DNA of 64,000 bases from Cellulomonas sp. SLBN-39. Its GTDB lineage: Bacteria > Actinomycetota > Actinomycetes > Actinomycetales > Cellulomonadaceae. Shown one piece after another: positions 27,358-35,140 of this stretch. Location: contig NZ_VFOA01000001.1 of NCBI RefSeq assembly GCF_006715865.1, positions 1-64,000 of the forward strand, in the 5' to 3' direction. A program made the translations under genes and the position numbers. Each line of letters starts with the position of its first letter. The first letter of the stretch is position 1. Below the pieces are notes generated by a model. That model was not told the origin of the DNA and did no database searches. It saw only the letters and a list, made by a program, of their open reading frames with translations.

Positions 27358-27741
27358 GTGAGGAGCGACGCGTTCTACACCGCCGTCGGGGGCCGCGAGA
27401 CCTTCGCGCGGCTGGTCGAGAAGTTCTACGAGGGCGTCGCGCAGGACGAGGTGCTGCGCCCGATGTACCCCGAGGAGGACCTCGGCCCGGCCGCCGAGCG
27501 GCTGACGATGTTCCTCGAGCAGTACTGGGGCGGGCCCACCACCTACTCCGACCAGCGCGGCCACCCGCGCCTGCGGATGCGGCACGCGCCGTACAAGGTG
27601 AACCCCGACGCCCGGGACCGCTGGCTCGCGCACATGCGCGCGGCCGTCGACTCCCTGGACCTGGCGCCCCTGCACCGTGCCGAGCTCTGGGACTACCTGG
27701 AGCGGGCCGCGCACTCGCTGCTCAACACCTTCGACGACTGA
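27358..27741 (+). CDS. glbO: truncated haemoglobin, group II (trHbO)
   Basis: This 127-residue haem protein follows mycobacterial GlbO closely: [27 protein letters not shown] contains the CD1 tyrosine Y56 and proximal histidine H76. Group II truncated haemoglobins bind oxygen tightly and act in redox or membrane-linked oxygen chemistry. The GTG start at 27358 gives the normal N-terminus. tesB follows 45 bp downstream on the same strand. Confidence 0.92.
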   Translation: MRSDAFYTAVGGRETFARLVEKFYEGVAQDEVLRPMYPEEDLGPAAERLTMFLEQYWGGPTTYSDQRGHPRLRMRHAPYKVNPDARDRWLAHMRAAVDSLDLAPLHRAELWDYLERAAHSLLNTFDD

Positions 27742-27786
27742 ACCGGGCCACGACGGCCCCGGCCCCGACCGGAACGAGGACGGCGC

Positions 27787-28653
27787 ATGACGACGGACGA
27801 CCCGACGGCGGCGGTGCTGCGCGTGCTCGACGTGCAGCCCGGCGCGGGTGACGACGAGTTCACCGCGACGAGCCTGGCGCAGCCCGGCGGGCGCGTGTTC
27901 GGCGGGCAGGTGCTCGCCCAGGCGCTGCTCGCCGCGGGCCGGACGGTGCCCGGCGGACGCCTGCCGCACTCGCTGCACGGGTACTTCCTGCGGGCGGGCG
28001 ACGTGCGCAAGCCCATCACGCTGGCCGTCGAGCGGCTCCGCGACGGCCGGTCGTTCACCGCGCGCCGCACGCACGCGCTCCAGGACGGGGCGCCGATCCT
28101 GTCGATGATCGCCTCGTTCCAGGAGGAGCAGCCCGGCGTCGACTACGCCGAGACGATGCCGCAGGACGTGCCGGGCCCGGACGACGTCGAGTCCGCGCTG
28201 GACCACCTCGGCGGCATCGACCACCCGGTCGCGAAGTTCTGGACCCAGGAGGCCGCGTTCGACCTGCGGCACGTCGGCGGGTCGATCTACCTGCGCCCCG
28301 ACCGCGAGCCCGCGGAGGGCCGCCAGGCCGTGTGGATCCGCTCGCGCTCCCCGCTGCCCGACGACCAGCTGCTGCACCGCGCGCTGCTCGCGTACGCGTG
28401 CGACCAGGTGATGCTCGAGCCGGTGCTGCGCCGGGCCGGGTCGTCGTGGGCCACGCCCGGGCTGTCGATCGCGAGCCTCGACCACGCCATGTGGTGGCAC
28501 CGCGACGTGCGGGTCGACCAGTGGCTGCTGTACGTGCAGTCCACGCCCAGCGCGCAGGGCGGCCGCGGCCTGGGTGCGGCGCGCGTGTTCGCCCAGGACG
28601 GCACCCTCGTCGCGTCGATCGCGCAGGAGGGCATGGTCCGGCTCCCGGACTGA
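27787..28653 (+). CDS. tesB: acyl-CoA thioesterase II
   Basis: This 288-residue double-hotdog thioesterase hydrolyses acyl-CoA to free acid and CoA. The N-terminal hotdog has GGRVFGGQVLAQAL and LHGYFLRAGD, and the second has LASLDHAMWWHR-type and LLYVQSTPSAQGGRGLG blocks, all typical of TesB. A GAGGA ribosome binding site precedes the ATG. It lies between glbO and hisS on the same strand. It could trim surplus acyl-CoA; the chain length preferred is not evident. Confidence 0.9.
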   Translation: MTTDDPTAAVLRVLDVQPGAGDDEFTATSLAQPGGRVFGGQVLAQALLAAGRTVPGGRLPHSLHGYFLRAGDVRKPITLAVERLRDGRSFTARRTHALQDGAPILSMIASFQEEQPGVDYAETMPQDVPGPDDVESALDHLGGIDHPVAKFWTQEAAFDLRHVGGSIYLRPDREPAEGRQAVWIRSRSPLPDDQLLHRALLAYACDQVMLEPVLRRAGSSWATPGLSIASLDHAMWWHRDVRVDQWLLYVQSTPSAQGGRGLGAARVFAQDGTLVASIAQEGMVRLPD

Positions 28654-28674
28654 CCCGCACTAGGATCGACGCCC

Positions 28675-29955
28675 ATGGCCAGCCCCGTGGTGCCCGCGCG
28701 CGGCATGCGCGACGTCCTCCCTGCCGACAAGGCCCGCCGTGACGCGGTGCTCGGCACGATCCGCGACACCTACCGCCGGTTCGGGTTCGCCGAGATCGAG
28801 ACCCCGGCGGTCGAGCCGCTGACGCGTCTGCGCTCGAACCAGGGCGGCGAGAACGAGTCGATGCTGTTCGAGATCCTGCGCCGCGGGCTGCCCGCCGACG
28901 AGGCCGTGCTGCCCGCCGACGCGGCGGACCTCGCGCTGCGCTACGACCTCACGGTGCCGCTGACGCGCTTCTACGCCTCGCACGCCGCGACGCTGCCGAC
29001 CGTGTTCCGGTCGCTGCAGACCGGGCCCGTGTGGCGGGCCGAGCGGCCGCAGAAGGGCCGCTACCGGCAGTTCACGCAGGTCGACATCGACATCATCGGC
29101 GAGCCGGGCATGCTCGCGGAGGTCGACCTGCTGGTCGCGACGCTCTCCGCGTTCGCGGACCTCGGCATGGGCGACGACGTGACCCTGCTGGTCAACGACC
29201 GGCGGGTGCTGACCGACCTGCTGACCACCGCGGGCGTCGCGCCCGAGCACGGCGGCGAGGTGCTCGTCGCGCTCGACAAGCTCGCGAAGATCGGCCCCGA
29301 GGGCGTCGCGGCCGAGATCACCGGCAAGGGCCTGGCCGATGCCGCGGCCGTCGAGCGGCTGCTCGCCACGACCGCCGCGCTGCGCGGGCAGTCCGGCCCG
29401 GACGACGCACCGCTGCGCGACGGCCGCATCGACGTCGCCGGTGCCGGCACCGTCGACCTGCGGGACCTGCCCGCCATCGTGCACGCCGTGCGCACGCTGC
29501 TGCCGTGGGCGCGCGTGGAGTTCGACGCGACCCTGGTGCGGGGCATGGGGTACTACACGGGCCCGATCTTCGAGGTCGCGCACGCCCGGTCCGGCGGGTC
29601 CGTGGCCGGCGGCGGTCGCTACGACGGCGTCGTGGGCAAGTGGCTGGGCCGTGACGTGCCCGCCGCGGGCTTCTCGATCGGCTTCGAGCGGATCGTCGAC
29701 CTCGTGCAGGTCCCCGCCCCCGGGCGCCGCCGCGTCGCGCTCCTGTACGGGGAGGGCACCGAGCCCGTCGCGCTGCTGCAGCTGCGCCGCGAGCTGCAGG
29801 ACGACGGCGCCGACGTCACGCTCGTGCGGGCGCCGCGCAAGGTCAGCGGCAAGCTCTTCGAGCAGCTGCTCGCCGACGGGTTCACGCACAGCGTCGAGGG
29901 CCGGCCGGGCACCCCGCAGACGGGCACGCTGCGCGCGCTGACCCCGTCCTCCTGA
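28675..29955 (+). CDS. hisS: histidine--tRNA ligase (variant lineage)
   Basis: This 426-residue class II synthetase attaches histidine to tRNA-His. Motif 2 lies in FRSLQTGPVWRAERPQKGRYRQF and the histidine-binding blocks are LVRGMGYYTGPIFEVAH and GGGRYDGVVGKWLG; the C-terminal 80 residues are the anticodon-binding domain. The opening ARGMRDVLPADKARR and the spacing differ from the usual actinobacterial HisS, so this may be an alternative or second copy. A -10-like TAGGAT lies 8 bp before the ATG. A gene for tRNA-His lies in this window near 46.6 kb. Confidence 0.82.
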   Translation: MASPVVPARGMRDVLPADKARRDAVLGTIRDTYRRFGFAEIETPAVEPLTRLRSNQGGENESMLFEILRRGLPADEAVLPADAADLALRYDLTVPLTRFYASHAATLPTVFRSLQTGPVWRAERPQKGRYRQFTQVDIDIIGEPGMLAEVDLLVATLSAFADLGMGDDVTLLVNDRRVLTDLLTTAGVAPEHGGEVLVALDKLAKIGPEGVAAEITGKGLADAAAVERLLATTAALRGQSGPDDAPLRDGRIDVAGAGTVDLRDLPAIVHAVRTLLPWARVEFDATLVRGMGYYTGPIFEVAHARSGGSVAGGGRYDGVVGKWLGRDVPAAGFSIGFERIVDLVQVPAPGRRRVALLYGEGTEPVALLQLRRELQDDGADVTLVRAPRKVSGKLFEQLLADGFTHSVEGRPGTPQTGTLRALTPSS

Positions 29956-29956
29956 C

Positions 29957-29975
29957 CCGCGCGCCGGGCGCGCGG
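29957..29975 (+). terminator. hairpin after hisS
   Basis: Bases 29957-29964 pair with 29968-29975 around a 3-base loop directly after the hisS stop. No T-run follows. Confidence 0.4.
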
Positions 29976-30009
29976 CCGCGTCCGGCGCGCGGTCCGGGCG
30001 CGGCCGGGT

Positions 30010-30021
30010 GAGACTGCGTCG
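30010..30021 (+). promoter_or_regulatory. leaderless -10 of the topoisomerase IB gene
   Basis: GAGACT at 30010-30015 is exactly 6 bp before the GTG at 30022. There is no ribosome binding site. Confidence 0.4.
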
Positions 30022-31017
30022 GTGGTCAGGCTCCGACGCGTCCGTCTCGACCAGCCCGGGTGGACCCGCCGTCGCGCGGGACGCGGCTGGGTGTACCTCG
30101 ACGACGCCGGCGCCCGCGTCGTCGACGAGCAGCACCTCGAGAGGATCAGCACGCTCGCGATCCCGCCCGCGTGGCAGGAGGTGTGGATCTGCCCGCTGCC
30201 GCACGGGCACATCCAGGCCGCCGGGCTCGACGAGGCCCGGCGGCGGCAGTACCTGTACCACCAGCAGTGGACCGCCCGGCGGGCCCGGCTCAAGCACGAG
30301 CACGTGCTCGACGTCGCCCGGCGGCTGCCCGCCGCCCGCCGCCGGGTGCGGGCCGACCTGGCGCGCGACGGCTGGCCCCGCGACAAGGCCCTCGCCCTGG
30401 CGTTCCGGCTGCTCGACCGCGCGTACCTGCGCATCGGCAGCGAGGGCTACGCCCGCAGGCACGGCTCGTTCGGGCTGGCCACGCTGCGACGCGAGCACGT
30501 GCGGGTCCTGACGCCGCGGGACGGCGACGACCCCGGCGCGGTGCACCTGCTGTTCCCCGCCAAGTCCGGCCAGGTGCGTGACACCGTCGTCGAGGACGAG
30601 GTCGTCGCCGCGTGCGTGCGCAGCCTGCTGCGGCGCCGCGACGAGAGCCCCGAGCTGCTGGCGTGGCGCGACGACGCCGGGTGGCACGACGTGACCAGCA
30701 CCGACGTGTCCGGGTACGTCAAGGACCGGCTCGGCGAGGCCACGCCCAAGGACTTCCGCACGTGGCACGCCACCGTCCTGGCGGCCCGCGGCCTCGCGGA
30801 CGCCGGGGCGCCGCCGCGCAGCGACCGGGCCCGCCGCCGGGTCGTGGCCGCAGTCGTCGCGGACGTGGCCGCCGAGCTCGGCAACACCCCGGCGGTGGCG
30901 CGCGCGTCGTACGTCGACCCCCGCGTCGTCGAGCTGTGGGAGCGCGGCGAGCACATCGCACCGACGCGCTCGCAGCAGGTCGCCGAGCGGCGCACCCTGG
31001 ACCTGCTCACCGGCTGA
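30022..31017 (+). CDS. type IB DNA topoisomerase (poxvirus-like)
   Basis: This 331-residue topoisomerase relaxes supercoils by nicking one strand through a 3'-phosphotyrosyl link. The nucleophile is Y297 in ARASYVDPRVVELW. Other active-site blocks are RLLDRAYLRIGSEGYARRHGSFGL, LLFPAKSGQ with the general-acid lysine, and KDFRTWHATV with a histidine. The N-terminal beta domain RRAGRGWVYLDDAG...RISTLAIPPAWQEVW is typical of the small bacterial relatives of vaccinia topoisomerase. The GTG start at 30022 fits. Bacterial members are accessory to gyrase and TopA. Confidence 0.9.
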   Translation: MVRLRRVRLDQPGWTRRRAGRGWVYLDDAGARVVDEQHLERISTLAIPPAWQEVWICPLPHGHIQAAGLDEARRRQYLYHQQWTARRARLKHEHVLDVARRLPAARRRVRADLARDGWPRDKALALAFRLLDRAYLRIGSEGYARRHGSFGLATLRREHVRVLTPRDGDDPGAVHLLFPAKSGQVRDTVVEDEVVAACVRSLLRRRDESPELLAWRDDAGWHDVTSTDVSGYVKDRLGEATPKDFRTWHATVLAARGLADAGAPPRSDRARRRVVAAVVADVAAELGNTPAVARASYVDPRVVELWERGEHIAPTRSQQVAERRTLDLLTG

Positions 31018-31048
31018 CGCCCGAGGTGCGGGTCGGGCGCCGCACCCG

Positions 31049-31060
31049 CAGACTGCCACG
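31049..31060 (+). promoter_or_regulatory. leaderless -10 of the SDR/DUF2867 gene
   Basis: CAGACT at 31049-31054 is exactly 6 bp before the GTG at 31061. Confidence 0.4.
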
Positions 31061-32743
31061 GTGACCGACCAGCAGCCCCGCGGCGACGTGACCCTCGACG
31101 ACGGCGACCTCGACCCCCGACCGGTCGCGCAGACCCTCCCCGGGCTCGTGCCGGGCCTCGGTCCCGACGGACGCCCGCGCCCCGACGCACCGCTCGTCGC
31201 CGTCACCGGGGTGACCGGGTACGTGGGCGGACGCCTCGTCCCCGAGCTGCTCGCCGCCGGGTACCGGGTGCGCGCGCTGGCCCGCCACCCCGACCGGCTG
31301 CGCGGGCGACCCTGGTACGACGACGTCGAGGTCGTCGCCGCCGACGCGTCCGAGCCCGACCAGGCGCGCGCCGCGCTCGAGGGCGTCGCGGTCGCGTACT
31401 ACCTCATCCACTCCCTCGGCACCGGCCCGGCGTTCGCGGAGACCGACCGGCGCACCGCCGAGGTCTTCGGCACCGCCGCGCGCGACGCCGGCGTCGGGCG
31501 GATCGTCTACCTGGGCGGGCTGTTCCCCGAGGGCGAGGAGCTGTCCCCGCACCTGAGCTCGCGTGCCGAGGTCGGCGACGTGCTGCTCGCGTCCGGCGTA
31601 CCCACCACCGTGCTGCGCGCGGCCGTGATCCTCGGCTCGGGCTCCGCGTCGTTCGAGATGATGCGCTACCTCACCGAGCGGCTGCCCGCGATGACCGTGC
31701 CGAAGTGGGTGCGCAACCGGATCCAGCCGATCGCCGTCCGCGACGTGCTGCGCTACCTCGTGGGCTCCGCGTCCATGCCGGCCCACGTGAGCCGGGCCTT
31801 CGACATCGGCGGCCCCGAGGTGCTCACCTACGAGCAGATGATGCAGCGGTACGCCGCGATCGCCGGGCTCCCCCGGCGGCTCATCGTGCCCGTGCCCGTG
31901 CTCTCCCCGCGCCTGTCGAGCCTGTGGGTGTCGCTGGTGACGCCCGTCCCCGGCGGGCTGGCGCGCCCGCTGGTGGAGTCGCTCGTGCACGAGGTCGTCT
32001 GCGACGAGCACGACGTGGCCGAGCTCGTCCCCGACCCGCCCGACGGGCTCATCGGCTTCGACCGTGCCGTCCGCCTTGCCCTCGCCCGCGTCCGGGACGC
32101 CGCCGTGACCACACGCTGGTCGTCGGCCGCGGTGCGCGGGGCGCCGAGCGACCCCCTGCCGTCCGACCCGGACTGGGCCGGCGGCTCCCTCTACGTCGAC
32201 GAGCGGCGCGTGCAGGTCGAGGCGTCACCGGCCGCGACGTGGCGGGTCGTCGAGGCGGTCGGCGGCGAGCGCGGCTGGTACTCCTGGTCGCTGGCGTGGC
32301 GCGTGCGCGGGCTCCTCGACCGGGTCGTCGGCGGTCCCGGCCTGCGCCGCGGGCGCCGCGACCCCGGCCGGCTGCTCGTCGACGACGCCGTGGACTTCTG
32401 GCGCGTCGAGGCCATCGAGCCCGGGCACCTGCTGCGGCTGCGCGCCGAGATGCGCCTGCCGGGGCTGGCATGGCTCGAGCTGCGCGTCGAGCCCGTCGAC
32501 TCGGCCGACGACGACGCCGACGCCCGCACCGAGCCGTGGGACGCCGACGCCTGGCGACGCCCGCCCGTGGTCCTCGCCCAGCGGGCGCTGTTCCACCCGC
32601 ACGGGCTGGCGGGCCAGCTCTACTGGTGGGCGGTCACCCCGTTCCACGGCGTCGTCTTCGGCGGCATGCAGCGCAACATGGCGCGCGCCGCCGAGGCGGC
32701 CGAGCGCGCCCGCACCGACACGGGCCGGACGAGGGTCGGATGA
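31061..32743 (+). CDS. NAD(P)-binding SDR protein with C-terminal DUF2867 domain
   Basis: This 560-residue two-domain protein has an atypical SDR Rossmann domain with VTGVTGYVGGRLVPELL at residues 47-63 and YLGGLFP in the middle, followed from about residue 355 by a DUF2867/START-like domain (QVEASPAATWRVVEAVGGERGWYSW, then LFHPHGLAGQLYWWAVTPFH). The same fusion occurs widely in actinobacteria. The reaction is unknown; such proteins are usually described as nucleoside-sugar epimerase-like. The N-terminal 40 residues are Asp/Pro-rich and probably disordered. It lies 43 bp after the topoisomerase gene and is convergent with the thioesterase gene. Confidence 0.8.
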   Translation: MTDQQPRGDVTLDDGDLDPRPVAQTLPGLVPGLGPDGRPRPDAPLVAVTGVTGYVGGRLVPELLAAGYRVRALARHPDRLRGRPWYDDVEVVAADASEPDQARAALEGVAVAYYLIHSLGTGPAFAETDRRTAEVFGTAARDAGVGRIVYLGGLFPEGEELSPHLSSRAEVGDVLLASGVPTTVLRAAVILGSGSASFEMMRYLTERLPAMTVPKWVRNRIQPIAVRDVLRYLVGSASMPAHVSRAFDIGGPEVLTYEQMMQRYAAIAGLPRRLIVPVPVLSPRLSSLWVSLVTPVPGGLARPLVESLVHEVVCDEHDVAELVPDPPDGLIGFDRAVRLALARVRDAAVTTRWSSAAVRGAPSDPLPSDPDWAGGSLYVDERRVQVEASPAATWRVVEAVGGERGWYSWSLAWRVRGLLDRVVGGPGLRRGRRDPGRLLVDDAVDFWRVEAIEPGHLLRLRAEMRLPGLAWLELRVEPVDSADDDADARTEPWDADAWRRPPVVLAQRALFHPHGLAGQLYWWAVTPFHGVVFGGMQRNMARAAEAAERARTDTGRTRVG

Positions 32744-32762
32744 CCGCAGGAGGGACGAGCCG

Positions 32763-33263
32763 TCAGGCCTGCGCCCGGCGGCGGTGCACCAGCGGCGCCT
32801 CGACGTAGGGCGCCCACACGGTGCGCTCGTGGTCGCCCCAGCGGCGCGGGGCACCCGTGGCCGGGTCGACGAGCACCAGCGTCGTCGTCGCGCGGGCGAA
32901 CACCTGCGAGGCGGGTGCTGACGCCGGGGCGTCCCGCACCTCGTAGCAGACGTCGATGCTCGCGCCGCCCAGGTGGCCGAGCCACATCTCGACCACCACC
33001 GGGGAGCGCCGGTAGCCGAGGGGACGCAGGTACTCGATCTCCTGCCGCGCGACGAGCGTGGAGACCGTCGCCCCTGGCCCGGCGTCCAGCACGGCCGTGG
33101 GCAGGGCGCCGTCCGGGCGTGTGCCGTCGGGGCCCAGGGGGTGGCTCCAGAACGCCTCGATGCGCGCCTCCTCCAGCAGGCGGAGCATCTCGACGTTGTT
33201 GACGTGCGCGTACGCGTCCATGTCCGACCAGCGCAGCTGGACCGGCACCTCGAGGCGGGCCAT
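32763..33263 (-). CDS. 4-hydroxybenzoyl-CoA-type (hotdog) thioesterase
   Basis: This 166-residue single-hotdog protein has the 4HBT active-site pattern RWSDMDAYAHVNNVEMLRLLEEAR, with the catalytic aspartate in that block. It should hydrolyse acyl-CoA or aryl-CoA thioesters. The start at 33263 has AGAGG 5 bp upstream. It is the last gene of the minus-strand block that includes the GTPase pairs, ettA and ssb. A similar thioesterase (Rv2475c) lies near ettA in mycobacteria. Confidence 0.85.
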   Translation of the reverse strand: MARLEVPVQLRWSDMDAYAHVNNVEMLRLLEEARIEAFWSHPLGPDGTRPDGALPTAVLDAGPGATVSTLVARQEIEYLRPLGYRRSPVVVEMWLGHLGGASIDVCYEVRDAPASAPASQVFARATTTLVLVDPATGAPRRWGDHERTVWAPYVEAPLVHRRRAQA

Positions 33264-33414
33264 CGGTTCCTCTCGTCCGCGGGCCCGGCGGCCCGCCTTC
33301 CCTGCGGGACCAGTCTGCCCGGCCCCGCAGGTCGGGTGTGCAGGACCGTGCGCGACGGTGCCGTGCGACGACGTCGCCGTGCGTGGGAGCCGCCGTGCGC
33401 GGGTCGTGCCGTGC

Positions 33415-33479
33415 GTGGGTGCGGGCGGTGGAATCGGACGGTGGGTGCGGACGGTGGGTGCGGACGGTGGGTGCGGACG
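33415..33479. repeat. 13-bp tandem repeat, five copies
   Basis: A unit reading gtgggtgcggacg is repeated end to end at 33441-33453, 33454-33466 and 33467-33479 without change. Two diverged copies precede it at 33415-33427 (one mismatch) and 33428-33440 (three mismatches). It lies in the 218-bp gap between the thioesterase start and the GTPase gene end, 3 bp past that gene's stop. The rest of the gap repeats cgtgcg-like words. Confidence 0.85.
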
Positions 33480-33481
33480 GG

Positions 33482-35140
33482 TCAGCGGGCCGCGCGGGCG
33501 CGGGACCGGCACCGGTCCCACCGCGCGACCTCGGCGGCGACCGGCTCGACGACGTGCCGTCGCGCGACCTCGCCGACCGCCGCGTGCAGCCGGCGGCGCG
33601 CCCGGGCGGCCCGGCCCCGCGCGTGCACCCCCGCCGCGACCCGGCCGACGACCGCGAGGAGCAGCCCCAGCAGCACGCCGCCGACCGCGAGGACCGTCGG
33701 CGCCGGCAACGGCCCCCACACCGGGGTGACCGGCTCGGGCAGGCGCAGGTACGCCGCACCCGCGAGCACGGCGAGCCACAGCAGCCCGGCCACCGCCGCG
33801 GTGACGAGCACCCGCTGCACCGCGTCGGTCGCCGCGGCCCACCACGGCGCGCGCTCCGCCAGCAACGGGGTCGCGGCGACCGCGCGGTCCAGGTCGGGGG
33901 CCCAGGCGTCGGGCCGCAGGGCACCCCGTGCCGCGAGCACCCAGGCGTCCGGCAGGCCCGCGGTGGCGGCGTCGACGTGGCCGCGGGCGGCCAGTGCGGC
34001 ACGGGCGTGGGCCTGCGGGCCGGGCGGTGGGAGCGAGGTGCGGTCCACGGCGTCGTCGGTCACCGGCCCGGCGTCGCGACGTCCGGCGGCGCGACCACCG
34101 GCGGCGCGACCACCGGCGGCGCCCGGTCCGGCCGTGCCGGTCGTGCCGGGGCCGCGCAGGTGCAGGCGCCGCAGCGGGTCGGCGCGCAGGCGCCCGACCA
34201 GGCGCAGCGGGGGCCAGCCGGTCCGGGCGCGGACCTGGCGCGCGGCCGACGCCCGCACGGCGGCCACGACCGTCGGCACGCCCGCGGCGTCCGCGAAGGC
34301 CCGCTCGACCGCGGCCACGTCCGCACGCGGCACGCGGGCCTCGCCGGTGCGGGCGAGGACGGCGTCGGCGACGGTGCGCACGTCCGCGCGCAGGCGCTGG
34401 GTCGCGGCCCGCCGACGCTCCGCGGCCGCCACGAGCAGGGCGCGCAGACCGTCCACGCCCTCGCCGGTGCGCGCCGAGACCGTCAGCACGGGGACGCCGT
34501 GCAGGCCGTCGGCGTCGACCAGGCGGCGGGCGTCGGCCAGCCAGGTGCCGCGCTCGGCGGCGGCGAGCCGGTCGACCTGGTTGAGCGCGACCACCATGAC
34601 GTCGGCGTGCTGCGCGAGCGGCCGCAGGTAGCGGTCGTGCACGGCGGCGTCGGCGTACTTCTGCGGGTCGAGGACCCACACGAGCAGGTCGACGCGCGCG
34701 TAGAGCCGCTCGGCCACGGCCCGGTGCTCGGCGACGACCGAGTCGTGGTCGGGCAGGTCGAGCAGCACCAGGCCCGGCGGGAGCGCCGGTACCGCGCCCG
34801 CCGGTGCGGGCACGCGGTGGCGGTCGGCGACGTCCAGCCAGTCCAGCAGGGCGTGCGCGTCGGCGTCGCCGTGCACGACCGCGAGCGGCGCCGACGTCGT
34901 GGGCCGCAGGGTCCCCGGCCGGGCGACGTCGGTGCCGACGAGGGCGTTGAGCAGCGACGACTTGCCCGAGCCGGTAGCGCCGGCGAGCGCGACGACCGTC
35001 ACGTCCCCGGACAGGGCGAGGCGGTCGCGGGCGTGCGCGACGACGGCGTCGCCACGGTCCACGAGCGCGTCGGGCAGCCGTCCCCGGCCGGCGTCCAGGG
35101 CGTCGGCGAGGGCGTCGACCGCGTCGAGGGGTGCGCTCAC
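33482..35140 (-). CDS. dynamin-like GTPase, subunit type A, first pair
   Basis: This 552-residue protein has an N-terminal GTPase domain: P-loop GATGSGKSS near residue 57, G3 region LLDLPDHDSV, G4 NQVD, and SARTGEG after it. A long helical and Ala/Arg-rich middle follows, then two transmembrane segments (about 445-467 and 478-503) and a basic tail. The GTG start overlaps the stop of the type B gene by 4 bp (GTGA), which implies coupled synthesis with it. Its closest relative in the window is the type A gene at 39756. Paired bacterial dynamins act in membrane remodelling or cell division; the role here is inferred. Confidence 0.8.
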   Translation of the reverse strand: MSAPLDAVDALADALDAGRGRLPDALVDRGDAVVAHARDRLALSGDVTVVALAGATGSGKSSLLNALVGTDVARPGTLRPTTSAPLAVVHGDADAHALLDWLDVADRHRVPAPAGAVPALPPGLVLLDLPDHDSVVAEHRAVAERLYARVDLLVWVLDPQKYADAAVHDRYLRPLAQHADVMVVALNQVDRLAAAERGTWLADARRLVDADGLHGVPVLTVSARTGEGVDGLRALLVAAAERRRAATQRLRADVRTVADAVLARTGEARVPRADVAAVERAFADAAGVPTVVAAVRASAARQVRARTGWPPLRLVGRLRADPLRRLHLRGPGTTGTAGPGAAGGRAAGGRAAGRRDAGPVTDDAVDRTSLPPPGPQAHARAALAARGHVDAATAGLPDAWVLAARGALRPDAWAPDLDRAVAATPLLAERAPWWAAATDAVQRVLVTAAVAGLLWLAVLAGAAYLRLPEPVTPVWGPLPAPTVLAVGGVLLGLLLAVVGRVAAGVHARGRAARARRRLHAAVGEVARRHVVEPVAAEVARWDRCRSRARAAR

